This document shows, piece by piece, positions 8,919-17,985 of a stretch of 64,000 nt of DNA; position 1 is the stretch's first letter, and each line of letters starts with the position of its first letter. The stretch comes from Stappia stellulata DSM 5886 (GTDB lineage: Bacteria; Pseudomonadota; Alphaproteobacteria; Rhizobiales; Stappiaceae). The notes beneath the pieces were generated by a model that saw only the letters and a program-made list of their open reading frames with translations, made no database searches and was not told where the DNA came from. The stretch is from the NCBI RefSeq assembly GCF_000423705.1, contig NZ_AUIM01000011.1, positions 124,001 through 188,000 on the forward strand, written 5' to 3'. The position numbers were made by a program, and so were the translations under genes.

Positions 8919-9073
8919 GATATGGGGGCGTGATGGGGCTTCGGCGAGCCGCACATCGCTCGCAATGCGTCGGCGTTTGCCCGGTGTTTACGCTCAGCAG
9001 GTGAGACTGCATCGGACAGGTCGCGAATGAACGCGACCTCACCCGTTCGGTCAAGACGAGGCCTCTTCGGAAA

Positions 9074-10090
9074 ATGAAGATCACCTGCCCGGACTGTTCG
9101 ACGTCCTACGAGGTCAGCGCGGTCGCGCTCGGACCCGGCGGGAGAAACGTGAAATGCGCGCGCTGCGGCAGCCGCTGGCATGCCGACGGTGCGGACGACG
9201 CGCGCCCCGACACCGCATCCATCGAAACGGACCTCCCGGCCGAAGCCGGCGACGACGCGCACGCGGCACCGGTCGACGGCGACACCCTTGCCGCAGAAAC
9301 GGGCGAGGGGGATGCTGAGGAGAGCGAAACCGACGGCGATCTTTCAGATGACTGGGCGGCCGCGCTGTCCGGCGCGGAAGAGTCCGGCGACGGGGACGAG
9401 GCCGACGCCGGATCCGACGGGACGTTTACCGACACATTCGACGACGACGGACTGGATGAAGCCGAAACCTTCGCCGAACCGCTGCCCGTGGCAAATGGCG
9501 ACAGCGATGCTCCGCCGCCCGCACAGCCCGTCGACATCGAGACCTTGGCCAAGAAGCCGAAGATCCAGGTAATCACGAAGCCACCGGAAGCGATTGCGAA
9601 GCGGATCGCGGGCGCGGCCCTGCAGCGCGCGCGTCGGATAAGGCCGAGGCGCGTGGTCGGGGCGGTGTTTTTTCTGGCCGCGCTCGCAGTCTGCGGGCTG
9701 GCGGTGGGCCTGCGCAATCCGATCGTGGCGCGCATGCCCGATCTGGCCGGCCTGTTTTCACTTGCCGGTCTCGACGTCAATCTGCGCGGGCTGGAATTCA
9801 GGGACCTGCGCACCTTTCGTGAGCTTGAAAACGGAACGATCGTTCTCGTCATCGAGGGCACGATCGAGAATGTGGAGCGCAAGCCGGCCTTCGTTCCGGC
9901 CGTGCGTTTCGCGTTGCGCAGCGAGGATGCCCAGGAGATATATGCCTGGGTTCTGGAACCCCGCCTGCGCCGCCTCGACGCGGGGACCACCACCCGGTTT
10001 CGCACCCGCTTGTCGTCTCCCCCGGAGCTGGCCGCGGATATTCAGGTACGCTTCGTCGAGCGCGGACAACAACAGGCCAGACTTCAATGA
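9074..10090 (+). CDS. MJ0042-type zinc-ribbon membrane protein (DUF3426-like)
   Basis: A 338-residue protein. Residues 1-38 form a zinc ribbon with paired Cys motifs C5-x2-C8 and C28-x2-C31. Residues ~40-170 are very acidic and low in complexity (Asp/Glu/Gly/Ala). A single TM helix (VVGAVFFLAALAVCGLAVGL, about 194-213) is followed by a C-terminal domain with repeated hydrophobic strands, consistent with DUF3426-like, SH3/beta-sandwich architecture. The expected topology is cytoplasmic ribbon and periplasmic C-terminus. The role is unknown. It is coupled to hpt by ATGA overlap, and the ftsEX/zinc-ribbon/hpt/cpdR arrangement suggests a link to the cell envelope or cell cycle. Confidence 0.85.
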   Translation: MKITCPDCSTSYEVSAVALGPGGRNVKCARCGSRWHADGADDARPDTASIETDLPAEAGDDAHAAPVDGDTLAAETGEGDAEESETDGDLSDDWAAALSGAEESGDGDEADAGSDGTFTDTFDDDGLDEAETFAEPLPVANGDSDAPPPAQPVDIETLAKKPKIQVITKPPEAIAKRIAGAALQRARRIRPRRVVGAVFFLAALAVCGLAVGLRNPIVARMPDLAGLFSLAGLDVNLRGLEFRDLRTFRELENGTIVLVIEGTIENVERKPAFVPAVRFALRSEDAQEIYAWVLEPRLRRLDAGTTTRFRTRLSSPPELAADIQVRFVERGQQQARLQ

Positions 10091-10641
10091 CCGACACACC
10101 CGACATTCGCACCCTTTACGACACCGACGAGATCGCCGCGCGGGTCGACGAGATCGCACGCGAGATCGCGGCCGCACGACCTTCGGGATTGCTGGTCGTG
10201 GCGGTTCTCAAGGGAAGTTTCATGTTCGCCGCCGATCTGGTTCGGGCCATGCACAAGGCGGGCCTTCAACCGGAGATGGAGTTCATTCATCTGTCGAGTT
10301 ACGGGGCGGGCACCGAGTCAAGGGAAATCCGCGTTTTGCGCGATGTTGAGAGCGATGTGGCCGGTCGGGATGTGATTCTCGTGGATGACATCCTGGAAAG
10401 TGGCCGCACGCTCTCCTTCGCACGAGACCGACTCACCGAGCGCGGCGCAAGGTCGGTTCACATCGCCGCGCTGCTCGACAAACCGATGCGCCGCAAATCC
10501 GCCATTTCTGCGGATTATGTCGGATTCGAGTGTCCGGACCGATTCGTTGTCGGCTACGGGATGGATATGGGCCACAAATGGCGCCAGCTCCCGTACATCG
10601 GCTATGTGGTTCAGGATGATGCGGCAACCGCGAATGTTTGA
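10087..10641 (+). CDS. hpt: Hypoxanthine phosphoribosyltransferase
   Basis: A 184-residue purine salvage enzyme (PRPP + hypoxanthine or guanine to IMP or GMP). The PRPP-binding motif VILVDDILESGRT (residues ~98-110) is diagnostic, and VVAVLKGSFMFAADL provides the PPi loop. The C-terminal DYVGFECPDRFVVGYGMD segment is the purine-binding region with the conserved metal-contacting Asp. ATG 10087 overlaps the upstream stop (ATGA). It lies between the zinc-ribbon protein and cpdR. Confidence 0.94.
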   Translation: MTDTPDIRTLYDTDEIAARVDEIAREIAAARPSGLLVVAVLKGSFMFAADLVRAMHKAGLQPEMEFIHLSSYGAGTESREIRVLRDVESDVAGRDVILVDDILESGRTLSFARDRLTERGARSVHIAALLDKPMRRKSAISADYVGFECPDRFVVGYGMDMGHKWRQLPYIGYVVQDDAATANV

Positions 10642-10656
10642 GAATGGGAGAGGGAC

Positions 10657-11058
10657 ATGGCCCATATTCTAGTTGCCGAGGATGACGAGGCGGTTCGCAG
10701 CTTCGTCAAGCGGGCACTCGAGCTGGACGGCCACCAGGTGGTCGCCGAGGAAGACGGTGCGGCCGCGGCCGAAACGCTTGCCCGCGAGAAGGGCAACTTC
10801 GATCTGATCCTCTCGGACATCAAGATGCCGGTCATGGACGGCATCGCCTTCGCCCTGATCGCGGCGCGCGACCATCCGCAGGTGCCCATCCTGCTGATGA
10901 CGGGGTTTGCGGATCAGCGCGAACGGGCAAACGGTCTGGATGCACTGATCCACGACGTTGTGACCAAGCCGTTCTCGCTTGCCGACATCCGGCGCGCCGT
11001 GGTCGACGCCCTCAACGGGATCACCCGCGACGAGACCGCCATGCGCCGCTACGCCTGA
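10657..11058 (+). CDS. cpdR: CpdR-type single-domain response regulator
   Basis: A 133-residue stand-alone receiver domain. It has acidic pocket residues in VAEDDEAVR (D9-D10), phospho-acceptor D54 in LILSDIKMPVMDG, the switch Thr/Ser in LLMTGF and the Lys in VTKPFS. There is no output domain. Its closest description is CpdR, which in unphosphorylated form recruits the ClpXP protease to the cell pole to degrade CtrA and PdeA. Phosphate comes from the CckA-ChpT relay. GGGAGAGGGAC precedes the ATG. A CtrA-type box heads the operon, which would fit feedback between CtrA and its own degradation. Confidence 0.9.
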   Translation: MAHILVAEDDEAVRSFVKRALELDGHQVVAEEDGAAAAETLAREKGNFDLILSDIKMPVMDGIAFALIAARDHPQVPILLMTGFADQRERANGLDALIHDVVTKPFSLADIRRAVVDALNGITRDETAMRRYA

Positions 11059-11108
11059 GCCGCGTCTTCGAACGCGGCCGGCGCGATGTCTCGCCGGGAA
11101 GAATAATG

Positions 11109-11135
11109 AGCGGGGCCGGGATGCCCCGCTTTTTT
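11109..11135 (+). terminator. Intrinsic terminator of cpdR operon
   Basis: AGCGGGGC (11109-11116), loop CGGGAT, GCCCCGCT (11123-11130), then five T. It lies 29 bases before the convergent end of the TIGR02302 gene and may work in both directions. Confidence 0.9.
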
Positions 11136-11164
11136 GCGCAGATCGTGTTTGCGGTCCCGCGCGG

Positions 11165-13747
11165 TCAATAGCGCCGCAGCAGTCGTTCCAGATAATCCAG
11201 TTCCAGCATCGGCCGGCCCGGGTCCGAGAAGCGCTTGCGCAGCTCTTCCAGAATGCGCCTTGCGCGCTGGACATCGATCTCGTCGGGAACTTGCACCCGC
11301 GCGCCGAAGTCCGGCCCTTCGGTCCGCCGCGGGCGCCCGAGCGGGTCCTCGTCCTGCGGATTGCCCTGCCGGCCGGCCATGCCGGGCCCCTGTCCCTGAC
11401 CCAGCATCTGTTCCGCCAGCCCCTGTGCGCCCTGACGCAGAGCCTCGAGCGCATTGCCCTGCTGTCCGAGCGCCTGACCGGACTCGCCTTCGCCGAGACT
11501 GTCGCGGGCGTTTCCCATTTCCTCGCCCGCCCGGCCCAGCTCGCCGTTTTGCGGCATGCCGTTCTCCGCCATCTGGTCGAGAAGCTGCTGCAATTGCCGA
11601 CCGAGCTCACCCTGCCCCTGTTGCAGCTGCCGCAATGCCTCGGCCAGTTGCTCCGGAGTCATCTGGCCTTGCTGCTGACCCTGCTGGCGCTGCTGGCCGG
11701 GGCGTTGCTCGCCGCCATTTTGCTGCTGCTGGTCAAATCGGTGGGTCTGATCCATCAGCTCCTGCTGACGCTGGATCATCTCGCCAAGTTCGTTCAGCGC
11801 CTCCATCATTTCCTGGGTCATGCCGTCCTGCATCATCTGCGGCCGGCCGGCCTGCATGTTCTCCATCATGCGCTGCATCTGCGCCAACAGTTCGCGCGCG
11901 GCATCGCGCGAGCCGGTCTTGGCCAGCTCCTCGATGCGCGACAGCATTTCGTCGAGGTCCTGCGGGCGCATCGACTGCGCGTTCGGGTCCATCTGCTGCA
12001 TCGCCTGCGGATTTTGCCGCATCTGTTCGGCAAGCGCCTGGAAATACTCGCTCATCGCCTCGCGCAATTCCTGCGTCAGCCGCGCGATTTCCTCGTCCGA
12101 AGCGCCCTCCTCAAGCGCCCGGCGAAGCGCCTCCTGCGCATTGCGCAAGGCCCGCTCGGCAAGCGAGAGGTCACCGTCCTCGATGGTCAGCGCCAGATCC
12201 CAGAGCAGGTCCACCGCCTCCCGCAACTCGTCGTCCGTTGTGGCGGCAATCAGGCGCGTGCGGGCGAAATCCATGCCGAGATAGGTCTTGGCGTCGTCGA
12301 TGAACCTCTCCGGCGCCAGCATCAGCCCATCGAACGCATCGACGACGCGCATCTGCGCATTGGCATCGAGCGCGAGGTCGCGGCGCTGTTCGACGATTGC
12401 CCGCGCCAGCGGCTTGGAAAAGCGGCGCTGCGGCAACGTGAAGCGATGCGGCGTCGAGTAGCCGGCCTGCCCCGCATGGTCCCGGGCGGAGAGCACCAGT
12501 TCCACCTCGGATCCGGCCCAGGGATGGCTGGTGAGGTCGCGGATCGTCTCCCCGGCGCCGCTCTTGCGCTCGCCTGCGGCCAGGGAAAGGGGAAACTCCG
12601 GCGCCGCCACCAGCGGGCGGGTCTTTTCCTTGCGGTCGAGACCGAGCACACGCACGGGCCGGATCGAGGCCGCCGCCGACACCAGGCCGTGGTCGTCGTC
12701 CGCGAGATAGCTGAGCTTGAGCGCGCCGCTGAACTGCTCTTCCGGATCGTCGAGAAGCCGGATGGTGGGAGCGGCGTCCGGTTCGATCGCAATGCGCCAG
12801 GCATTCACCAGGTCGCCACCGTTACGGATCTCCAGATCCGCGGACGCGTCGAGCATATGGCGCAGATTTACCGATGCGGGCGTCTCCGGACCGGCCTCCA
12901 TCGGCGTGGGGCCGCCGGTGCCGACAAGCCGAACGTCGAGATCGGTCACGCCCTGGGCGCGAACGATCAATTCGCTGCCTTCCGGCACGCTGACGGGCTG
13001 GTCGCTGTCGCGCAATCCGGCCGATGCCCCGGTGAGAAACACCGGCGCACGCCCGGTATAGACAGGCGGTGTGATCCACGCATCGATCCGCAAGGGCGCA
13101 GCCGGTGCGGCGTCGGCTTGCGGCGCGACCGGCAGCAGCCGCTGCCAGTGCACGCCACTGGCGGTGAAAAACCCGACCACGACCAGCATGGCCGCCAGCG
13201 CCCGCAGCGCATAGGGATCCTTGCGAAAGGCCTCCGGGCGGGGCGTGCCCGCCTTGAGCGCGTCGAGGGCTGCACGCGCCCGGCGCTGATGCAGCAGCCA
13301 CAGGGCGCGGGTCTGCGGCGTATCGCCGGCATCGAACAGACGGTCATCGAGCGCGGCGAGCGGCCGGTGCGAAAACCCGGAGATACGCTCCACCCGAGCC
13401 AGTGCCTCGGCCCGCCCGGGCCATCTTGCAGCGAGAAGAGGACGGGCGACCCAAAGGGCTGTAGCCAGAAAACCGAAAGCGACAATCAGCGAAAGCCAGG
13501 CAGGCAGCAGCGTCCAAAGGCCGAGCCAGGAGAGCCCGACGTAAAGCGCGGCGACGATGAGGACGCCCTGCAGGGTGGGCCACACACGTTCCCACCAAAG
13601 CGAGGCGGAGGCCTGCAGCAACGCACGCTCCAGCCGCCTGGGCGCATCGTCGGTGCCCGCGCGGGGGGCAACATCGTCGTTCAAGTCCGGCGGTAACGCT
13701 TCGCTCAAGTGCCCTGCCTCCACGGCCCGTTCAACCCGACCAAACAT
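11165..13747 (-). CDS. TIGR02302/DUF4175 family membrane protein
   Basis: A large 860-residue protein of the alphaproteobacterial DUF4175 (TIGR02302) family. Two TM helices lie near residues 55-100 and a third near 195-215. A long periplasmic region (~220-560) follows. The C-terminal part (~560-850) is Gln/Met/Glu-rich coiled coil with repeated QQQ, MQRMMENMQ and LRQLQQGQGELG stretches, and the last 60 residues (DPLGRPRRTEGPDFGARV) are conserved in the family. The function is unknown; a cell-envelope role is suggested by topology only. It follows lysA on the same strand by 79 bases, the standard argH-lptM-lysA-TIGR02302 order. Confidence 0.88.
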   Translation of the reverse strand: MFGRVERAVEAGHLSEALPPDLNDDVAPRAGTDDAPRRLERALLQASASLWWERVWPTLQGVLIVAALYVGLSWLGLWTLLPAWLSLIVAFGFLATALWVARPLLAARWPGRAEALARVERISGFSHRPLAALDDRLFDAGDTPQTRALWLLHQRRARAALDALKAGTPRPEAFRKDPYALRALAAMLVVVGFFTASGVHWQRLLPVAPQADAAPAAPLRIDAWITPPVYTGRAPVFLTGASAGLRDSDQPVSVPEGSELIVRAQGVTDLDVRLVGTGGPTPMEAGPETPASVNLRHMLDASADLEIRNGGDLVNAWRIAIEPDAAPTIRLLDDPEEQFSGALKLSYLADDDHGLVSAAASIRPVRVLGLDRKEKTRPLVAAPEFPLSLAAGERKSGAGETIRDLTSHPWAGSEVELVLSARDHAGQAGYSTPHRFTLPQRRFSKPLARAIVEQRRDLALDANAQMRVVDAFDGLMLAPERFIDDAKTYLGMDFARTRLIAATTDDELREAVDLLWDLALTIEDGDLSLAERALRNAQEALRRALEEGASDEEIARLTQELREAMSEYFQALAEQMRQNPQAMQQMDPNAQSMRPQDLDEMLSRIEELAKTGSRDAARELLAQMQRMMENMQAGRPQMMQDGMTQEMMEALNELGEMIQRQQELMDQTHRFDQQQQNGGEQRPGQQRQQGQQQGQMTPEQLAEALRQLQQGQGELGRQLQQLLDQMAENGMPQNGELGRAGEEMGNARDSLGEGESGQALGQQGNALEALRQGAQGLAEQMLGQGQGPGMAGRQGNPQDEDPLGRPRRTEGPDFGARVQVPDEIDVQRARRILEELRKRFSDPGRPMLELDYLERLLRRY

Positions 13748-13826
13748 CCCCCGAACTCAGCCCGACACCTAAGGGTGGGGCGTTTTGGTGCGCTTGGCAA
13801 GGCATGGACGCGACCACCAAGACAAT

Positions 13827-15101
13827 TCAGGGCTTCGCGAGCCACTCCGGCAGCACATCGAGCGCCAGCATGTCCTCATAGCTCGGCCGCGGACGCACCA
13901 CCGCGAAGCGATCGCCGTCGACCAGAACCTCGGGTATCAGCAAGCGGCTGTTGTAGGTACACGCCTGCACCGCGCCATAGGCGCCGGCCGACAGAACGGC
14001 GAGCAGATCGCCGGCCGCCACCTGCTCCATCTCCCGGTCCTGCCCGAGGTAGTCGCCGGTTTCGCACACCGGACCGACAATGTCGGCACGCATCCGCGGA
14101 TGGTCGGACGCATGCCGAACCACCGGCTTGATGGCATGAAAGGCGTCGTAGAGCGTCGGCCGGATCAGGTCGTTCATCGCCGCGTCGACGATGACGAAGG
14201 CCTTGTCGGCCCCTTCCTTCACGTAGATGACCTCGGTGACAAGGATGCCCGCATTGCCTGCAATCATCCGCCCGGGTTCGAAAATCACCTTGCAATCAAG
14301 ATGTTCCACATGTTTGCGCACCACCTGCGCATAAGCATCGGGAAGGGGCGGCGGTTCGTTGTTGTCGTGATAGGGAATGCCCAGCCCGCCGCCAAGGTCG
14401 ACATGGTCGATGACATGGCCGGCGCCGCGCAGATCCGCGATCAATCCGCCGAGGCGCGAGAAGGCGGCATCGAACGGTTCAAGCTCGGTGATCTGCGAGC
14501 CGATGTGCATGTCGATGCCCGACACCTGGATACCGGGAAGCCCGGCGGCCTGCTCATAGACCGCGCCGGCCCGCCCCCAGGGAATGCCGAACTTGTTCTC
14601 CGCCTTGCCGGTGGCGATCTTGGCGTGGGTGCGCGCATCGACATCCGGGTTGATCCGCAGCGACACGCGGGCGGTCTTTCCCTTTTCGACGGCGACACGC
14701 GAAAGCTGCACAAGCTCGGGTTCGCTTTCAACGTTGAAGCACAAAATGTCTTCGTCCAGCGCCAGCGCCTGTTCCCGTTCCGTCTTGCCGACACCGGAGA
14801 ACATGATGCGGTCGGCCGGCACGCCGGCCGCGCGGGCCCGACGCAATTCGCCCTCGGAAACCACATCCATCCCCGCGCCGAGCCGGGCCAGGGTGGTCAG
14901 CACCGCCTGGTTGGAATTGGCCTTCATCGCGTAACATACAAGCGTCGGAATGCCGGCAAAGGCCTCCTTGAACACCTGGTAGTGGCGGGTGAGGGTCGCC
15001 GTCGAATAGCAGTAGAAGGGCGTCCCCACCCGGGCCGCGATCGCTTCGAGCGGCACGTCTTCGGCATGCAGCCGATCATTCACATAATCGAAGTGATGCA
15101 C
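13827..15101 (-). CDS. lysA: Diaminopimelate decarboxylase
   Basis: A 424-residue fold-III PLP enzyme for the last step of lysine synthesis (meso-DAP to lysine + CO2). The PLP Lys is in VCYAMKANSNQAVL (about residue 60). HIGSQI, DLGGGLGIPY (Gly-rich phosphate loop), EPGRMIAGNAG and CETGDYLG complete the active site across the dimer. The start is GTG at 15101, preceded by AGGAACGACCC, giving the typical MHHFDY start. It follows lptM by 140 bases. Confidence 0.97.
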   Translation of the reverse strand: MHHFDYVNDRLHAEDVPLEAIAARVGTPFYCYSTATLTRHYQVFKEAFAGIPTLVCYAMKANSNQAVLTTLARLGAGMDVVSEGELRRARAAGVPADRIMFSGVGKTEREQALALDEDILCFNVESEPELVQLSRVAVEKGKTARVSLRINPDVDARTHAKIATGKAENKFGIPWGRAGAVYEQAAGLPGIQVSGIDMHIGSQITELEPFDAAFSRLGGLIADLRGAGHVIDHVDLGGGLGIPYHDNNEPPPLPDAYAQVVRKHVEHLDCKVIFEPGRMIAGNAGILVTEVIYVKEGADKAFVIVDAAMNDLIRPTLYDAFHAIKPVVRHASDHPRMRADIVGPVCETGDYLGQDREMEQVAAGDLLAVLSAGAYGAVQACTYNSRLLIPEVLVDGDRFAVVRPRPSYEDMLALDVLPEWLAKP

Positions 15102-15241
15102 GGGTCGTTCCTGCCTGTGATCTGCGCGCCGCAGCGTCGCCGGTTTGCCGGCCGCTGACCGGCCCCGCGGGCCTGCGCGTGGGATTAGTTTTTATTGGTC
15201 GGAAACCAGCGGGCGGCAAGGGCCGCAAGGCCCGTTGCCGG

Positions 15242-15454
15242 TCAGATGATGGAATCGAGCACGAAGCGCCTGTCGTCGCGGCCGGACGGCTGGACGTCTT
15301 GCGGTTGACCGGCAACGCCAACCGACACCGCCGGGTCCACGCTTGCCGGCGCGTCGAGCGCGCCCCGACGGCCACAGCCGGCCAATGTCAGCGCGAGAAC
15401 GACCGCGACCAGCACGCCGCCCTTCACCGGGCCGAAGACCCTACCCCTGCCCAT
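15242..15454 (-). CDS. lptM: LptM-like small lipoprotein
   Basis: A 70-residue lipoprotein. A hydrophobic signal (GGVLVAVVLALTLAGCG) ends in a lipobox LAGC with the acylated Cys near residue 25, followed immediately by GRRGALDAP, the motif of the LptM (YifL) family that helps the LptD/E outer-membrane LPS translocon assemble. ATG 15454 gives a normal short n-region; the frame is open for another 28 Arg-rich codons that do not resemble a signal peptide. The argH-lptM-lysA order is conserved in many proteobacteria. Confidence 0.87.
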   Translation of the reverse strand: MGRGRVFGPVKGGVLVAVVLALTLAGCGRRGALDAPASVDPAVSVGVAGQPQDVQPSGRDDRRFVLDSII

Positions 15455-15590
15455 GATCCGCTGCACTCCCGTCTCGCTGCGCGAGGCTCTCGCGCGTTCC
15501 TGCCTGCGTTTCCTCGCATGCGGCGCGATGCCCCGCAACCCTTTCGCGTTGCGCCACGGGCCGGAGGCCGGCCGGGGCCGCCTCGCACCG

Positions 15591-16994
15591 TCAGGAAGCG
15601 CGCGTGCGCGCCTCGCGTTCCAGTGTCTTCAGCCAGCGGCGCGCCTGCTTGCGCACGTTGGCAGGTGCCGTCCCGCCGTAGCTTGTGCGCGAGCGCACGG
15701 ACTTGTCGACGGTCAGCACGGAAAAGAGATCCGCCGTGATGCGCGGCTCGATGGCCTGCAGGTCGGCGAGCGGCAGCTTGTGCAGCGCCACGCCGCGCTC
15801 CACGCCGAGCGCCACGATGCGTCCCGTCACGTGATGCGCATCGCGGAACGGCATGCCGAGCACCCGGACCAGCCAGTCGGCGAGATCCGTGGCCGTGGAA
15901 TAGCCCGAGCCGGCGGCCTGTTTCATTGCCTTCGTGTTGGGCTGCAGGTCCGCGACCATGCCCGTCATCGCCGCAAGCGCCAGCGACAGGCTGGGCAGAC
16001 CGTCGAACGCCTGTTCCTTGTCTTCCTGCATGTCCTTGGAATAGGCGAGCGGTAGGCCCTTCATCATCACGAGAAGGGCGGTCAGCGATCCGTAGATCCG
16101 CCCGGTCTTGGCGCGGACCAGCTCGGCCGCATCCGGGTTCTTCTTCTGCGGCATGATCGAGGAGCCGGTCGAGAACTTGTCCGACAAGGTGACGAAACCG
16201 AACTGGGCGGAACACCAGATGACGATCTCTTCGGCGAGCCGCGACAGATGCATCGAACATATGGAGGCCGCGCCAAGAGACTCGATGATGAAGTCGCGGT
16301 CGGACACCGCATCGAGGGAATTCGCCGTCGGACGGTCGAAGCCGAGGCTGTTCGCCGTCATCTCCCGGTCGATCGGGAAGGAGGTTCCGGCAAGGGCGGC
16401 GGAGCCGAGCGGACATTCGTTCATGCGCGCGCGCGCATCGCGCATGCGGCTGCGGTCGCGGGCAAACATCTCGACATAGGCAAGAAGGTGATGGCCGAAG
16501 GTTACCGGCTGGGCCGACTGCAAATGCGTGAAGCCCGGCATCACGTCGCCGGCATGCTCCAGCGCGCGCTCCGAAAGCCCCTGGATCAGGGCGGTCAGCT
16601 GGTCGTCGAGCGTGTCCAGCGTATCGCGCACCCACATGCGGAAATCGGTGGCGACCTGGTCGTTGCGCGAGCGCGCCGTGTGCAGCCGTCCGGCCGTCGG
16701 CCCGATCAGTTCGGCCAGCCGCGCCTCGATATTCATGTGAATGTCTTCCAGCGAGCGCTGGAAGGAGAAGCCGCCGGACTCGATTTCTGACCGGATCGTG
16801 TCTAGACCGTGAGCGATCTTCTCAGCATCGTCAGCGGCGACAATTTCGCGCGCCGCGAGCATGCGGACATGGGCCTTCGAACCCTCTATATCCTGGGAGT
16901 AGAGCTTGCGATCGTAATCGATGGAGGCGTTGATCTCCTCCATGATGGCGTCCGGGCCTTCCGCGAACCGGCCTCCCCACATGCGATTGCTCAT
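15591..16994 (-). CDS. argH: Argininosuccinate lyase
   Basis: A 467-residue fumarase/aspartase superfamily enzyme that cleaves argininosuccinate to arginine and fumarate. Visible are [11 protein letters not shown] at the start, [13 protein letters not shown] (substrate binding), [14 protein letters not shown] with the catalytic His, and the superfamily signature [12 protein letters not shown] with the catalytic Ser loop. ATG 16994 is the canonical [10 protein letters not shown] start; the frame extends far upstream opposite tlpA, without family similarity. It is divergent from tlpA with only 43 bases between them. Confidence 0.97.
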   Translation of the reverse strand: MSNRMWGGRFAEGPDAIMEEINASIDYDRKLYSQDIEGSKAHVRMLAAREIVAADDAEKIAHGLDTIRSEIESGGFSFQRSLEDIHMNIEARLAELIGPTAGRLHTARSRNDQVATDFRMWVRDTLDTLDDQLTALIQGLSERALEHAGDVMPGFTHLQSAQPVTFGHHLLAYVEMFARDRSRMRDARARMNECPLGSAALAGTSFPIDREMTANSLGFDRPTANSLDAVSDRDFIIESLGAASICSMHLSRLAEEIVIWCSAQFGFVTLSDKFSTGSSIMPQKKNPDAAELVRAKTGRIYGSLTALLVMMKGLPLAYSKDMQEDKEQAFDGLPSLSLALAAMTGMVADLQPNTKAMKQAAGSGYSTATDLADWLVRVLGMPFRDAHHVTGRIVALGVERGVALHKLPLADLQAIEPRITADLFSVLTVDKSVRSRTSYGGTAPANVRKQARRWLKTLEREARTRAS

Positions 16995-17037
16995 GAACTT
17001 GCCCTTCTGGCGCCCTTGACGGACGGATAATGGATAG

Positions 17038-17700
17038 ATGACCAACGGACCTAAGACCCGGCGAACCCGCCCGATCGTCTTTGCTGCTCTCGCAGCCTTC
17101 GTACTTCTGGCAGGACTGGCGGCGGTATACGTGATCGGCGGCCCGGATGGCAACCGACAGCAGGCTGCAAGCTGCACGGGCGCCCTGCAGCTGGCCGAAG
17201 CCGTCGCGCCGAAGGCGACCGGCGAAGTCGCAGCCTTCCTTCCGGCCAGCAAGGCGCTGTCGCTCGCCGATCTTTCGTTCAAGGACGACACCGGCGCCGA
17301 CCGCACCATCGGCGATTTCGCCGGTCGGACGGTGCTCCTGAACCTCTGGGCAACCTGGTGCGCGCCCTGCCGCGAGGAAATGCCCGCGCTCGACGCGCTC
17401 CAGGCCGAACTTGGCAGCGAGGATTTCGAGGTGGTGACCGTCAGCGTCGACCGCGGGTCGGATGAAAAGCCCAAGGCCTTCCTGAAGGACATCGGCGTCT
17501 CGCAGCTGGCATTCTATGCCGATCCGACGATGCAGATCTTCCAGACCGCGCGCTCGCGCGGGCGCGCGCCCGGCCTGCCCTCGACCATGCTGATCGACAA
17601 GAACGGATGCGAGATCGGCACGTTGATGGGGCCGGCCGAATGGGCAAGCGACGACGCCAAGGCGCTCATCCGCGCAGCGCTTGGCGAAAGCGGGATTTGA
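17038..17700 (+). CDS. tlpA: TlpA-type membrane-anchored thiol:disulfide oxidoreductase
   Basis: A 220-residue thioredoxin-fold protein. An N-terminal TM anchor (about 13-35) leaves the domain in the periplasm. Active site WCAPC is at residues 107-111. Extra cysteines at 46 and near 183 match the second structural disulfide described for rhizobial TlpA. TlpA reduces apo-ScoI and CoxB for CuA-site assembly in cytochrome oxidase. The conserved cis-Pro is in GLPSTMLID. The gene is divergent from argH, as in other Hyphomicrobiales. Confidence 0.92.
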   Translation: MTNGPKTRRTRPIVFAALAAFVLLAGLAAVYVIGGPDGNRQQAASCTGALQLAEAVAPKATGEVAAFLPASKALSLADLSFKDDTGADRTIGDFAGRTVLLNLWATWCAPCREEMPALDALQAELGSEDFEVVTVSVDRGSDEKPKAFLKDIGVSQLAFYADPTMQIFQTARSRGRAPGLPSTMLIDKNGCEIGTLMGPAEWASDDAKALIRAALGESGI

Positions 17701-17707
17701 AGGAAGA

Positions 17708-17908
17708 TCAGACCGAGACGTCGACCCGGCCGCCCATCCCGGCGGCCGGCGGCGCCTTGGCGGCAGCGGCGGCCATTTCGGCGTTTTGTTCCAGAACGGC
17801 GACAAGCCCGGCTTCCGCACTCGCGTTCTGCTTGAGAAACGTGGCGGCAAGCGAGGTTTGGGTCTGGGCCTGTGAGGCGGCAACCATGGCACCGGCAACG
17901 CTGGACAT
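17708..17908 (-). CDS. YjfB-like putative motility protein
   Basis: A 66-residue protein without a signal peptide, with a helical pattern (MSSVAGAMVAASQAQTQTS at the start). Its length and Ala/Gln-rich helix agree with the YjfB/putative motility protein family (Pfam YjfB_motility), whose exact role is unknown. It is convergent with tlpA (7 bases apart). A TTAA-N7-TTAAC box in the correct orientation lies about 45 bases upstream of its ATG, which fits cell-cycle or motility control by CtrA. Identification rests on pattern recognition in a short protein. Confidence 0.7.
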   Translation of the reverse strand: MSSVAGAMVAASQAQTQTSLAATFLKQNASAEAGLVAVLEQNAEMAAAAAKAPPAAGMGGRVDVSV

Positions 17909-17950
17909 GAAAGACTCCTGAGACTTGCCCCTTTTCCTAGCCCGACAGGC

Positions 17951-17966
17951 GTTAAGCTCCGGTTAA
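17951..17966 (-). promoter_or_regulatory. Candidate CtrA box upstream of the YjfB-like gene
   Basis: Read on the minus strand this is TTAA, CCGGAGC, TTAAC, an exact TTAA-N7-TTAAC match. It is embedded in a larger dyad with GACAGG and CCTGTC arms on either side. Confidence 0.6.
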
Positions 17967-17985
17967 ACCTGTCGTCCTCTTGCCT

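Noticed and set aside
10979-13696. 905-codon plus-strand frame opposite the TIGR02302 gene
   Set aside because: Leu/Arg-rich mirror of the Gln-rich coiled coil; no start signal or domain, and the minus-strand gene matches a known family.
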